57,931 nucleotides of DNA from Candidatus Shapirobacteria bacterium (GTDB lineage: Bacteria; Patescibacteriota; Microgenomatia; UM-FILTER-40-11). The stretch is from contig JAGVBK010000001.1 of NCBI GenBank assembly GCA_020059745.1, positions 1 to 57,931 of the forward strand. Reading direction: 5' to 3'. The notes beneath the pieces were generated by a model. The model was not told where the DNA came from. It did not search any database and saw only the letters and a list, made by a program, of their open reading frames with translations. A program made the translations under genes and the position numbers. Numbering within the stretch: the stretch's first letter is position 1; each line of letters begins with the position of its first letter. This document shows positions 15,011 through 23,207 of the stretch, in pieces.

Positions 15011-15280
15011 ATGAAGGAATTTCTATGCAGAGTGGAAGGGCGCTTTTGCATTGAGTGTTGCAAAGAAAGGGATTGTTCACTTTTAGGCCTGCTTAACGAC
15101 GGAACAATCGGTTGCCAGGGACACGAGGTAAAAACCCCTGACGGTATTTCAATTACTCCTTTTTGTCAGGATTTTAACTGTCTTGCCGGAAAAACAGATG
15201 AAGAAATTGAAAAAATAAGGCAAAAAATTCTGTCTCTTCCAAAAGGCCAATTTAAAATGAGCGAGATAATAAAAACTTGA
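15011..15280 (+). CDS. Cys-rich small protein, function unknown
   Basis: 89 residues, not recognised. The N-terminal half has eight Cys, including CIECCKERDC, and later FCQDFNC. This spacing suggests a metal site (zinc or iron-sulfur). The C-terminal part is a charged helix (KTDEEIEKIRQKI). A TATAAG box at 15000-15005 ends 5 nt before the ATG, with TTGTTT 17 nt further upstream, so it is probably leaderless. Confidence 0.6.
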   Translation: MKEFLCRVEGRFCIECCKERDCSLLGLLNDGTIGCQGHEVKTPDGISITPFCQDFNCLAGKTDEEIEKIRQKILSLPKGQFKMSEIIKT

Positions 15281-15392
15281 TAAATTAGTTAAGCTCCTTT
15301 TCCCATTCCGATCTACTAAAAATACCGATTAAGCAAATGTGGTCTTCCCCGCTTTTTACTTAAATACCTTCAAGCTTTTTCTTTCACTGCAA

Positions 15393-16052
15393 CTAGATTT
15401 GAATAATTGCTTCATTTAAATTTGCATACGAAAGATAATTACCCAAAGAATGGATTAGACTTGCCCTTTCTTCTTCTACTGAAAAGTTATCACGATTAAA
15501 GGGCTCGTCGTATATTTTTATGTGTTTGGAAAACCTAGAAAGATCCCTATTAACGGGAACTATTTCAGCGTGGGCACTTATTCTACCCTCTTTTCTAAGG
15601 TCGTTATTTGTTAAATATTCTCTCTTTCCAAGCAGGTCCCCCATATATTTAGGCCCATTTATGTCTTCAAAGCCTGCGTAAACGCCAATAGTTAAAAAAT
15701 GGTAGCCTTCACATTCAAAGCCGGGAACCGACTCATATCGAACTATTTGCTCTTCGTATCTTGGTCCTTCATAAATAGCTCTTGTTGTTGGGGAAATAAC
15801 TATTTTTATACCAGACCTTAATGAACTCTCCAAAGAAACACCTATAGGAGTTAATAGATAAAGGCTCCTTTCGACCTTAGATTTATATCCAAGAATTTGA
15901 CCGTTTCTGTTGAAAAACAGATTATTAGCACGGGCAAGAATTCTTTCGGCTTCAAGTTGACTTCTCAAGTCAAGAGATTCTTTTCTTAAAAGTTCAACCC
16001 TTACATCTTCTCTGTTTACAAATTGGACGCGATCAATCTCTTTATTTGGCAT
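15393..16052 (-). CDS. Hypothetical protein next to the methyltransferase gene
   Basis: 219 residues, not recognised. The N-terminal 45 residues are charged and probably helical (LLRKESLDLRSQLEAERIL). The centre is beta-rich (SLYLLTPIGVSLES, IKIVISPTTRAIYEG, YHFLTIGVYAGFED). There is no signal peptide or membrane helix. It lies downstream of the methyltransferase gene on the same strand after a gap of 185 bp. A shared defence role is possible but rests only on position. Confidence 0.55.
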   Translation of the reverse strand: MPNKEIDRVQFVNREDVRVELLRKESLDLRSQLEAERILARANNLFFNRNGQILGYKSKVERSLYLLTPIGVSLESSLRSGIKIVISPTTRAIYEGPRYEEQIVRYESVPGFECEGYHFLTIGVYAGFEDINGPKYMGDLLGKREYLTNNDLRKEGRISAHAEIVPVNRDLSRFSKHIKIYDEPFNRDNFSVEEERASLIHSLGNYLSYANLNEAIIQI

Positions 16053-16237
16053 AACTGCTTATTTCGATAATTTATTATCCTATATAGAAATTATACAACT
16101 TAAGTCAAATCTATGGTTTAATTATTCATTTAATTTGTTTCCGCCCTCCCGCACCGATATGTGGTTCTACCAGTATCTGCAATAATATTTATTTCCACCC
16201 CATAAAGTGCTATAAATATAGCTATTAACAGTAGTTT

Positions 16238-18532
16238 TTATATCTCGGGAGAAGAAGTAATATTGTCAACGTCAGAAATTTGTGGGCCTGGGAAATTAAT
16301 TAGCCTTAAATAATGCTTCTGGAGATCTTCTTTAAAAATATATCTTACTTTATTTTCCATGAACTGAGGATGTCCAATGAAGCTAGAAGATGTAAGCTCT
16401 TGATTTAGTTTTTTCTTTCTAGACAGTGGACAGACGATAACAAGCCTCTTCGTGTTTCCAATTTCTGTACTGATTTCCAGTAAAGACCAAAACCTTTCTA
16501 AGGCAGAAAGAATGCTTGTAGATATTTCAATCTCAAATGCATAGGCAGGCAATCCATCTTTATATAACCATATACAATCAATTTGTTCTATTCTTTTCCG
16601 TTGCGTGTCATTTTTATATTCATAAGGTAAATTTTTAATTTGGGTGAATTCCGTAAGCAGGGGATCATTTTGTTCCCTCCCGCCAATCTTTATAAGAAAA
16701 CCAAGCTTTTTCCCCAGAGAGGCTATTTCATAAATAACCTTTGTGTGCTCTGTATTAATTGATTCATCTGCGGGATCTTGAGTAATGGTTCCTTTGGCAG
16801 CTTCCAAAAACAATCCTTGTTGAAATGCGACACTTTTAGGATCTTTCAACTCCCAAGTTGTCCCATCTTTAGAAAATGCAATTTCTTCTATCACTGATAG
16901 AATTTCCCGATTAGACGGTTCATGTCCATTGACCAGTAGCGGTAAAAGCCTTACAATTAGGGTGTCAATGTCCAGTCTTCTTTCTCGCCTTAATAAGCTA
17001 GTGGCATAGTAACGAATCCTGTCTCTGGTTGGGATATAGTTACCAATTTTCTGCGAGTTTTCTTCTTTTATTTGCCACCTTTTGTCTCGATTGTCAAAGT
17101 AAAACTCAGTTTTTAACATTTCTAGGACATTATCTGTTGTGGTGTTTGCCGCTTTATCAATTAAATTATGTTCAAAAAGATCAGGGACCACGGCTCCCAT
17201 TATTTCCTCAAGAGTAGCTCCTCCTCTTTTGATTATTTCTCTTTCAGCTGCATTCAGAATAACCTTGTGAGCAGAAACTGCACCACTTTCGTAATAAAAG
17301 ATTACCTTAGAGGTTTTTTTGAAGTTAACAATTAGTTCAGTAGATAAAACTTTTAAAGGGTTAGATACCTTGTGCCAAGATTTTAATTTGGTTGGTTGGA
17401 TAACGGTATTGTTATATTCAAAACCAACATCTTTAGCGGCATCTCTGATCCCGTACCATAATCTTGCTTCTTTATGGTGAAAAACGAGAGAGAGCCACGA
17501 ATCATTTTTTGCTACTCTAGCCATTTCCTCGAATGATTTATGAAGTAGATATATATAGTCATCTTTTGAGTGCTTAATATCTCCCCCTTCAATCACTTCT
17601 AGCTTTCTATCCTCGTCAGTGACTTTAAAATTTAACCAGGCGTTCCACATTGTTGATAGATCTAGGTATGCAATGTGAGCACCATAGGGGGGATCTGTAA
17701 ATATATAGTCAACACTTTTTTCGGGAATAATTTCGGAAAGATTAGTTGCAGAATGGCAATAAATTTTGCAGTTTTCGTTTGAATAATAATCACCGATAAG
17801 TTGATTTGTTTCTTTTTTAGCCTCAATCAGGTTAGAAAATCTTGATTCAAATCTATTCCATACATGCGTCATTTCAATATTGGATTCTTCTTTAACCTTC
17901 GGAATCCAATATCTGTATTGAGTGTATGGGCTGCTACCCCTCCTCCTAAACATCTTATTTGTCGTGGATATCGTAGAAGAAAAGGCCAGTAGGAGTAGCT
18001 TTCTTATTACTTCATCTTTAGTTTTTTCAATTTCATTACGAAGGATCGACAGGCCAATAAGTTGATTTTTTGTAAAAAGATCTTCAACATATTCGACGTC
18101 TGAGTTCGAAGGAAGCTTAACCTTTTTAGGATACCAGTAGGGAATTTCCTTACTAGTAACTTTTTCTTCTGGAAGTAAGTCAATTTCAGAAATTTCCTTT
18201 CCAACTTTATTCTTAATTTCAGTAAATCTTTTGAGTAGGGCATTAATGTCCACCGGAGACACACAAGACATTTCGGTTATAAAGCAAGAGAGGGGAGAAA
18301 TGTCAACTCCTATTGTTTTCCTTTTTAATATAAGGGATTCTACGTTAGTTACCCCTGAACCCGTAAAAGGATCGAGGACAATATCTCCACTTTTCGAGAA
18401 TCTTGAAACGTAATTTTGAACTACATTAAAAGGTCTTTTTGTAAAGTAGGGATGAAGTCCGTAATGTCTCTTGGCTGCTTGTTTCGTCGGTTCAATGGGC
18501 TCGTCTATCGGTTTGATATATTCTTGAGGCAT
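16238..18532 (-). CDS. DNA methyltransferase fused to a PD-(D/E)XK-like nuclease domain
   Basis: 764 residues. The N-terminal methyltransferase has the SAM-binding motif LDPFTGSG near residue 54 and the catalytic DPPYG near 279; DPPY points to N6-adenine or N4-cytosine methylation. The 220-residue gap between them resembles the DUF1156-type or alpha-class arrangement. After a middle region (about 400-620) comes IDCIW then AYAFEIEIST and a long helix, the D...ExE pattern of a PD-(D/E)XK-like restriction fold. It may be a single-chain modification-restriction enzyme. A DUF3800 gene diverges from it. Confidence 0.8.
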   Translation of the reverse strand: MPQEYIKPIDEPIEPTKQAAKRHYGLHPYFTKRPFNVVQNYVSRFSKSGDIVLDPFTGSGVTNVESLILKRKTIGVDISPLSCFITEMSCVSPVDINALLKRFTEIKNKVGKEISEIDLLPEEKVTSKEIPYWYPKKVKLPSNSDVEYVEDLFTKNQLIGLSILRNEIEKTKDEVIRKLLLLAFSSTISTTNKMFRRRGSSPYTQYRYWIPKVKEESNIEMTHVWNRFESRFSNLIEAKKETNQLIGDYYSNENCKIYCHSATNLSEIIPEKSVDYIFTDPPYGAHIAYLDLSTMWNAWLNFKVTDEDRKLEVIEGGDIKHSKDDYIYLLHKSFEEMARVAKNDSWLSLVFHHKEARLWYGIRDAAKDVGFEYNNTVIQPTKLKSWHKVSNPLKVLSTELIVNFKKTSKVIFYYESGAVSAHKVILNAAEREIIKRGGATLEEIMGAVVPDLFEHNLIDKAANTTTDNVLEMLKTEFYFDNRDKRWQIKEENSQKIGNYIPTRDRIRYYATSLLRRERRLDIDTLIVRLLPLLVNGHEPSNREILSVIEEIAFSKDGTTWELKDPKSVAFQQGLFLEAAKGTITQDPADESINTEHTKVIYEIASLGKKLGFLIKIGGREQNDPLLTEFTQIKNLPYEYKNDTQRKRIEQIDCIWLYKDGLPAYAFEIEISTSILSALERFWSLLEISTEIGNTKRLVIVCPLSRKKKLNQELTSSSFIGHPQFMENKVRYIFKEDLQKHYLRLINFPGPQISDVDNITSSPEI

Positions 18533-18616
18533 TTCTTTTTTTATTCTAACATAATTTATTTTTTAAGCAGAAAGTAGTAGAATTTGTGCAAGTGAGATAT
18601 TTCACTCTTTTAGAAA

Positions 18617-19390
18617 ATGTATCTATTGGTTACAGATGAAACAAACGCCGAACCGACGACAGAAGGAGAATTCTTCATTTTTGGGGGGATAATCTTCGAG
18701 GATAAAAACTTACTTTTTTTAGACGAAGAAATTAGAAAGATTAGAGAGGGGGCGGGTTATAAGAAAAGTGACTTGTTTAAATTTGACACTCGTTTAAGAC
18801 CCACTTATGTATCTAAAGAGAAATTCAATGAAGCCAAGGACAGAGTTCTCGATATTTGTGTAAAGAATGGGGTCAACTTCATCGCTTATCTTATTCATCA
18901 CGGAATAGTTGACAAAACCTTGAAGATTGAATCAGCGATTAATCACTTGACTAGTGGATTTAATAAATTTCTGAATGAAAAAGATGCTTTTGGAGCATGT
19001 TTTTATGATAGGATGCCTAAGATTGAGAATCAGTTTAACCTTTTGAGAGATAACTTTTCTAATGGTTTAAGATTTCCTAATGGCAAAAGGATAAAACTAG
19101 AAAAGATAAAGTTACATGGAATAACCTGTTCTGGAGCATCTAACATTTATTCGGCTACGGATATAGTTTTGGGATCTTTTCGCTACTGTGTAAACAAACC
19201 AAGGAGTGAAAAGCTGGCGAGTTATATGATTAAAAAAATAAGCGATATGGTTTGGGGGGATAGAGAAGGAAGAAGCATTCGCTGTGTCGGAAAGGGCATA
19301 ATTCTACGACCCCAAAAACCTGGCATAAAGTATAAGAAAGATTATTCAGGCTTGATTGAAAATATAAATTCACTACTTAGACGTGAGTGA
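18617..19390 (+). CDS. DUF3800-like protein
   Basis: 257 residues. It opens MYLLVTDETN followed by FFIFGGIIF, the DUF3800 pattern of an acidic pair on the first strand and a GG turn on the second (RNase H-like fold). A later HGITCSGASNIYSATDIVLG segment fits the family's second acidic region. DUF3800 genes often sit in defence or mobile loci; their biochemical role is not settled. It diverges from the methyltransferase-nuclease gene with an 84-bp gap that should hold both promoters, and its stop overlaps the next frame. Confidence 0.65.
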   Translation: MYLLVTDETNAEPTTEGEFFIFGGIIFEDKNLLFLDEEIRKIREGAGYKKSDLFKFDTRLRPTYVSKEKFNEAKDRVLDICVKNGVNFIAYLIHHGIVDKTLKIESAINHLTSGFNKFLNEKDAFGACFYDRMPKIENQFNLLRDNFSNGLRFPNGKRIKLEKIKLHGITCSGASNIYSATDIVLGSFRYCVNKPRSEKLASYMIKKISDMVWGDREGRSIRCVGKGIILRPQKPGIKYKKDYSGLIENINSLLRRE

Positions 19391-19394
19391 TTAT

Positions 19395-19640
19395 ATGCCA
19401 TATTTTGACCAAACTACCATTATTACCAATAATGCCTTAAAGAAAATGAGGGATTATGGGCTTAAGCATGAAGTTGTTAGGGATGCTTTTAATCATCCTA
19501 CCAAAGAAGAATGGTCAAAAATTCCTGGCTGCAAAAGCTATATAAAGACAAGAAAAGAGGATGAGGTAGGAGTAATTGCTAAACAAAACGAGCAGGGTTT
19601 TTGGGTTATTATTTCTGTATGGTGGAGAAAGCTTTTTTAG
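19395..19640 (+). CDS. DUF4258-like small protein
   Basis: 81 residues from the ATG chosen here; a GTG 12 nt upstream overlaps the DUF3800 stop. It has the pattern of DUF4258-type proteins: ITNNALKKMRDYGLKHEVVRDAFNHP, a central beta hairpin, and a strand ending in VIISVWWR. Some relatives are RNase-like toxins or phage-linked proteins, but no antitoxin gene is seen beside it. Co-transcription with the DUF3800 gene is likely. Confidence 0.55.
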   Translation: MPYFDQTTIITNNALKKMRDYGLKHEVVRDAFNHPTKEEWSKIPGCKSYIKTRKEDEVGVIAKQNEQGFWVIISVWWRKLF

Positions 19641-19682
19641 TAGTTTGTAGTTCGTAGCTTGTAGTAAGTAGCAAGCCAATAT
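19641..19682 (+). repeat. Degenerate TAG-rich array
   Basis: Short units TAGTTTG, TAGTTCG, TAGCTTG, TAGTAAG end in GTAGCAAGCCAATA. The same arrangement ending in GTAGCAAGCTAATA occurs at 30083-30121 before lexA. Confidence 0.5.
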
Positions 19683-19699
19683 TGTTATAATAAACACAC

Positions 19700-19978
19700 A
19701 TGCCAGATGATATAAATTCCAAAGTAAAAGACCTTGAGAAAAGGGTTAAGGCTTTGGAGAAAATTGTTTTGAAGCCTGAGTATCTGGATTCCGGGAAAGA
19801 TGAGCTTTTTGACGATGCACTAAGAGCTGTTCGCCAGTTTGGACGCGCTTCAACTTCCTTGCTTCAGCGAAGGCTTTCCATTGGCTATAATCGGGCTGTT
19901 AGAATTTTAGACCAACTTGCTCAAGAAGGTTATATTGAAGACAGGAATGACAGCAAGCCCCGGAAGCTTTTAGTCTAG
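19700..19978 (+). CDS. Stand-alone FtsK gamma (winged-helix) domain protein
   Basis: 92 residues. Residues 1-30 form a short coiled coil (VKDLEKRVKALEKIV). The rest (about 35-92) matches the FtsK/SpoIIIE gamma domain: DELFDDALRAV, then ASTSLLQRRLSIGYNRAVRILDQL, then the SKPRKLLV end. In FtsK this domain reads the KOPS polarity sequences and contacts XerD. Here it has no motor domain. It could be a DNA-binding regulator or partner of a separate FtsK. A TATAAT box (19686-19691) ends 8 nt before the ATG. Confidence 0.8.
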   Translation: MPDDINSKVKDLEKRVKALEKIVLKPEYLDSGKDELFDDALRAVRQFGRASTSLLQRRLSIGYNRAVRILDQLAQEGYIEDRNDSKPRKLLV

Positions 19979-19997
19979 ACAGTTTGAGAAAGTTCAG

Positions 19998-20071
19998 GAG
20001 TGCGGGGCTTGGGATTATTTTTGGGTGACGCGATTGTCACTTTATTTTTTTCCCTTTTTTGCCCCGCACTC
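19998..20071. terminator. Large inverted repeat containing a plus-strand terminator
   Basis: GAGTGCGGGGC (19998-20008) is perfectly inverted at 20061-20071. Between the arms, GTGAC (20025-20029) and GTCAC (20036-20040) form a second stem followed by a T-rich run to 20051. The inner hairpin would terminate the FtsK-gamma transcript. The outer arms could fold in RNA from either strand and lie just beyond the stop of the convergent gene at 20089. Confidence 0.6.
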
Positions 20072-20088
20072 AGGTGTCCTCCGAACTG

Positions 20089-20436
20089 TTACCCGACCTC
20101 GTCTGATTTGAGCAGCTTTTCTATCAACGAGACAGGGATAACAATGACGATGTTGTCGCCTTGTCTTTGAACAAGAGGAGCTTCACCGGCTCTGGCTGCT
20201 TCCAGCGTGACTGCCGGGTACCACTTTCCAAGGATGTCGCGTTTTAGCAACCCCCTGGATTCTAGGTGCTCAAGCTCAGACCTCACGTTTTTTTCGAAAC
20301 GTGTTACCCTCCTGTCAAAGTACTTTCCCGGATTTTGCCTTACCTCCTCAATGATTTCCTCAAGGGTAAGTCCTTCAGGAAAACCCATGATGAAACTCAA
20401 AAGGTTTTCTTCTCTCTTGCGGGTAGGAAAGTACAT
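20089..20436 (-). CDS. Small winged-helix-like protein, function unknown
   Basis: 115 residues. The N-terminal part (GLTLEEIIEEVRQNP, then FEKNVRSELEHLESRGLLKR) has the spacing of a winged helix, with a wing near WYPAVTLEAAR. The C-terminus is hydrophobic-charged (IVIVIPVSLIEKLL). It is plausibly a DNA-binding regulator. It has a strong Shine-Dalgarno (AAAGGAGG) 6 nt before the ATG and codon use richer in G and C than that of neighbours, like the gene at 14574. Confidence 0.6.
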   Translation of the reverse strand: MYFPTRKREENLLSFIMGFPEGLTLEEIIEEVRQNPGKYFDRRVTRFEKNVRSELEHLESRGLLKRDILGKWYPAVTLEAARAGEAPLVQRQGDNIVIVIPVSLIEKLLKSDEVG

Positions 20437-20566
20437 TATTACCTCCTTTTTTAAGGAACAATCCGCTCGCCGAGGACATTGACATTATAACCCTGAAATC
20501 AAGCTGGTTTGAAAAAAAATACTTAACTGCTTGAAAAATTACTCCTTTTGTAAGAAAATCCGCTTA

Positions 20567-20842
20567 ATGGAAAGGCAATCGCCTGAAAGAGGGCAATCTG
20601 CAGAAATTTCCTTTGGCACGGTTTATACATTCAAAGACAAGGAAGAAAGGCGCGAAATCATAATTGATATCGGCGAAAATAATACCTTTCACTCCTCAAG
20701 GCTTTTTAGAACCAAAGACGGCACTTTCGGCTTTCTTTTTCCCGGTACTTCTAACCCGAGAAACATCAGAAGAATTGAATGTGTTTGGAGTATAGAGGAA
20801 GTAATTGAAGCCGCAATAAAAGGGTATCTTGAAAAAAAATGA
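20567..20842 (+). CDS. Hypothetical protein
   Basis: 91 residues from this ATG, not recognised. It is mostly beta: ISFGTVYTFKDK, REIIIDIGENNTFHSSRLF, TFGFLFPGTS, then a C-terminal helix (SIEEVIEAAIKGYLEKK). A TTG 36 nt upstream is in frame, but that TTG is part of TTGAAA, a likely -35 box with GAAAAT 17 nt later, so the leaderless ATG is preferred. Confidence 0.55.
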   Translation: MERQSPERGQSAEISFGTVYTFKDKEERREIIIDIGENNTFHSSRLFRTKDGTFGFLFPGTSNPRNIRRIECVWSIEEVIEAAIKGYLEKK

Positions 20843-20998
20843 ATTTAAGCCCCCTGAAAGCTACATAAACATGTTAAGAAAGCTTTCCCGCCAAGGTTCT
20901 CGGATTATCCGCTTTTAAAAACTTTCAAAAACCATACCTTCTTTTTAATATTTCCCAACAATTAGAAACTAAATTTCGATGTAAAGGAGGTGATAAAT

Positions 20999-21220
20999 AT
21001 GGACACAGGTAATGGCAACATGGCGGATATGTCAAAAATGGGAAGCATGCTTGACAACCTTAAGGCTATGATAGACTTTCCCGCTACCAAGGAAAGAATA
21101 GTTGAGGAGGCAAACAAAATGGAAGGGATGGCAGATGAACATAAAAGTTGGCTCAAAGACAATCTTCCTGAGGGCATGTATAACACAATGGAAGAGGTGA
21201 AAGATGCTCTCGGAATGTAA
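20999..21220 (+). CDS. DUF2795 family protein
   Basis: 73 residues. It matches the DUF2795 pattern: a helix with LKAMIDFPATKERIVEEA, a middle helix, then LPEGMYNTMEEVKDALG. These small acidic proteins occur widely and have no settled function. The Shine-Dalgarno (AAAGGAGGTGAT) is fully complementary to the canonical 16S tail, 5 nt before the ATG. A GTG within it (20990) is in frame but would use up the ribosome site. Confidence 0.75.
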   Translation: MDTGNGNMADMSKMGSMLDNLKAMIDFPATKERIVEEANKMEGMADEHKSWLKDNLPEGMYNTMEEVKDALGM

Positions 21221-21808
21221 TCAGTAGTAAAATTCAATTATCCTTAAGGGTTCGACTTGTTCGGGGTAGTTTTCAAGGCTGGGATCATCTTTTACCCTGC
21301 CGACTGTGCCTTGCCTTTCCAGCCAGGGAACCAAGTCTTTTCTTTCCTCCAGGGCCTCTTTAAAATTGGGGGTATTGGTTATAGTGTCGTCAGGCTGGAT
21401 TGTTTCTCCCTTTTTAACAATGTAGCCCGGAGCATAGACTGTTTGCCCGTTTACCTTAATATGTTTGTGGGTGACAAGCTGCCTTGCCGCGGGACGCGAC
21501 TTGGCAAAACCAAGCCGGTAAACCACGTTATCGAGCCTTTTTTCAAGCATGGAAATAAGGGCTTCACCGGTATTTCCTTTTTGTTCTCTTGCTTCATTCA
21601 CATAATTTTTAAACTGGGTTTCCCTGAGGCCATAAATTCTTTTCGCTTTTTGCTTTTCCCTGAGCTGAAGTCCGTATTCTGACATTTTTTTTCTTTTTCT
21701 AAGGCCTCCGGGCGGTACCCCAAGCCTTTTTAGCTTTTCTCCTTTGCCAAAAATGTCAACTCCTTCCCTTCTTGAAAGTTTGTCTTTCGGTCCTCTGTAT
21801 CTTGGCAT
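21221..21808 (-). CDS. rpsD: 30S ribosomal protein S4
   Basis: 195 residues, slightly short for S4. It has MPRYRGPKDKLSRREG, the RLDNVVYRLGFAKSR motif that opens the S4 RNA-binding domain (about 94 on), and a VNG..V.APGY turn. The N-terminal zinc Cys residues found in some S4 proteins are absent. It nucleates 30S assembly on 16S rRNA. It stands alone here, away from rpsM, rpsK and rpoA, which is unusual outside CPR. It converges with the DUF2795 gene with no gap. Confidence 0.96.
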   Translation of the reverse strand: MPRYRGPKDKLSRREGVDIFGKGEKLKRLGVPPGGLRKRKKMSEYGLQLREKQKAKRIYGLRETQFKNYVNEAREQKGNTGEALISMLEKRLDNVVYRLGFAKSRPAARQLVTHKHIKVNGQTVYAPGYIVKKGETIQPDDTITNTPNFKEALEERKDLVPWLERQGTVGRVKDDPSLENYPEQVEPLRIIEFYY

Positions 21809-21899
21809 AATTACAAATTAGCTCTTTAAATTAAAAATGGTATGAAAAGAAAGTAATATCAAGGTTAATTTTCTTTTGCCTTTTTGAGAGTAGCCTGAG

Positions 21900-22430
21900 T
21901 TAAATGGAAAGCTCTATCAGACTGTAGCTTAACCTGGGCTTAAAGTTCTCAATTTTTTGCATCACACTTAATACTTTTCCGGCCCAAGCTTTGTTAGGCG
22001 GGCAGTAAACAGGGTTCATTTTTTGAGGAGTGTTTAAACCTCTGGCATAATACTTTTCTGCCAAGGCTTCGGAAACTTTTTCTATCGAGTCTTCCCAGGA
22101 GGCAAACTTAATCTTGCCGCCTCCCCAGCCGTAAGCATTAAAGGAGTTGGGAATTATTCTTTTTCCATAAGAAGACTCAATGCCTGAAATAGCGGGAAGA
22201 AGCCTCCAGTCAATTCCATATTTGTCCGCTTCCTCAATAAACTTGTCAGAATGAACAGCCAAAGGAGAGTTTTGTGCTCTTAGAAAGCTTTTAAGCTTGG
22301 TTTTTCTTTGGTCTTGTTTTTGAGTTTCCTCTTTTAGAACTCCCGATTGTCCCGCCACGCTGTATGCTTCAACGGGTTTAGGAAATAAAAGAGAAAGTAT
22401 TACTGCAAAAATGGTAAGAATAATACTCAT
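21900..22430 (-). CDS. Secreted lysozyme/transglycosylase-like protein
   Basis: 176 residues. A signal peptide (about 1-22, ending VEAYS) is followed by a charged linker. The domain at about 60-165 reads AISGIESSYGKR, NAYGWGGG, and a helix with SEALAEKYYARG. The Glu in GIESSYGK fits the catalytic acid of goose-type or SLT folds and of LytD/FlgJ-like glucosaminidases. It would cut peptidoglycan glycan strands. A promoter and a leader terminator precede it. Confidence 0.75.
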   Translation of the reverse strand: MSIILTIFAVILSLLFPKPVEAYSVAGQSGVLKEETQKQDQRKTKLKSFLRAQNSPLAVHSDKFIEEADKYGIDWRLLPAISGIESSYGKRIIPNSFNAYGWGGGKIKFASWEDSIEKVSEALAEKYYARGLNTPQKMNPVYCPPNKAWAGKVLSVMQKIENFKPRLSYSLIELSI

Positions 22431-22450
22431 TTCGGCCTTTTATTTTGGCC

Positions 22451-22526
22451 AAAAAAAATCCTAAGAAACACACAAGGTATTTCTTAGGATAAAAAGCATT
22501 ATAGCAAAATAACCCATAAAAATCAA
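22451..22526 (-). promoter_or_regulatory. Promoter followed at once by a leader terminator
   Basis: On the minus strand TTGATT (22521-22526), a 17-bp spacer and TATAAT (22498-22503) form a strong promoter. Transcription would start about 22491, directly into an 11-bp perfect stem (22458-22490) followed by a run of eight U. The hydrolase ATG lies 20 nt beyond. A second small hairpin (GGCC/GGCC, 22438-22450) lies against the start codon. This layout fits premature termination control or a very short RNA. Confidence 0.65.
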
Positions 22527-22560
22527 GCATTCACGCTTAAAACACAGCCTCAGAACATGT

Positions 22561-22566
22561 TATACT
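22561..22566 (+). promoter_or_regulatory. Extended -10 box of ruvC
   Basis: TATACT preceded by TGT gives an extended -10. It ends 6 nt before the ruvC ATG, implying a leaderless mRNA. Confidence 0.5.
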
Positions 22567-22572
22567 TTATTA

Positions 22573-23199
22573 ATGAAGATTTTAGGCATTGATCCGGGCA
22601 CTGCCACCATTGGGATCGGAATAGTTGAATGTAATGGAGAGAGCGTTTGTTCCCTTCATTCAGGCTGGATCCAAACCTCAAAAGACGACTCTCCGGAAAA
22701 AAGGCTTTCGCAGATACACCTTGAAACCACCAGCCTTATTAAAGAGCATAAACCTGATGTGGTGGCTATTGAAAGGCTTTTTTTCTTCATTAATTACAAA
22801 ACTGCCATGGCCGTATCTGAATCAATCGGGGTTATTAAGCTGGCTTGCCAAAACCAGGGCATCCCCATATCCACCTTTGCTCCGCTTGAGATAAAGTCTA
22901 CCGTGGCCGGTAACGGCAAAGCCAAAAAAGACGAGATGCAGGTCGCAGTTAAAAAAATGCTTAACATTAAAACGCCTAAAAAGAAAAAGACCCATTTTGA
23001 CGATTTGTGTGATGCTTTGGCTGTGGCTATTTGTTATGCTAAAAAGAACCTGATGCAACCTGAGACCGGAGTAGGCTATAATAAAAAAAGAAAATTAGGT
23101 TCTAAACTTAAAACAACCAAAAAGAAAGGTTATAAAGGGATAACCAAAAGAAGAAAACCCTCCTCTGCTGAAGCTGCGGAGGGCGAGGAAAGGGGGTGA
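22573..23199 (+). CDS. ruvC: Holliday junction resolvase RuvC
   Basis: 208 residues, longer than the usual 160-175. The core has the catalytic acids: Asp7 in LGIDPGTA, Glu67 in AIERLFF, and the C-terminal HFDDLCDALA acid cluster (about 141-149). It cuts Holliday junctions with RuvAB. Residues from about 165 form a Lys/Arg-rich tail, and the last part (PSSAEAAEGE) is encoded by a palindrome at 23159-23184. The tail is therefore probably a later addition. The stop overlaps the upstream GTG of the next frame. Confidence 0.95.
   Translation: MKILGIDPGTATIGIGIVECNGESVCSLHSGWIQTSKDDSPEKRLSQIHLETTSLIKEHKPDVVAIERLFFFINYKTAMAVSESIGVIKLACQNQGIPISTFAPLEIKSTVAGNGKAKKDEMQVAVKKMLNIKTPKKKKTHFDDLCDALAVAICYAKKNLMQPETGVGYNKKRKLGSKLKTTKKKGYKGITKRRKPSSAEAAEGEERG
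23159..23184. repeat. Palindromic element inside the ruvC tail
   Basis: CCCTCC is inverted as GGAGGG, with CTGC and GC(T)GC arms inside around a TGAA loop. It is translated in frame as PSSAEAAEGE. The composition is much more G+C-rich than the surrounding Lys/Arg-rich codons. Confidence 0.6.
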
Positions 23200-23207
23200 A
23201 GAAATTA

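Noticed and set aside
18617-19640. Toxin-antitoxin pair (DUF3800 with the DUF4258-like protein)
   Set aside because: Neither protein resembles an antitoxin, and the upstream protein is too large for a typical pair.
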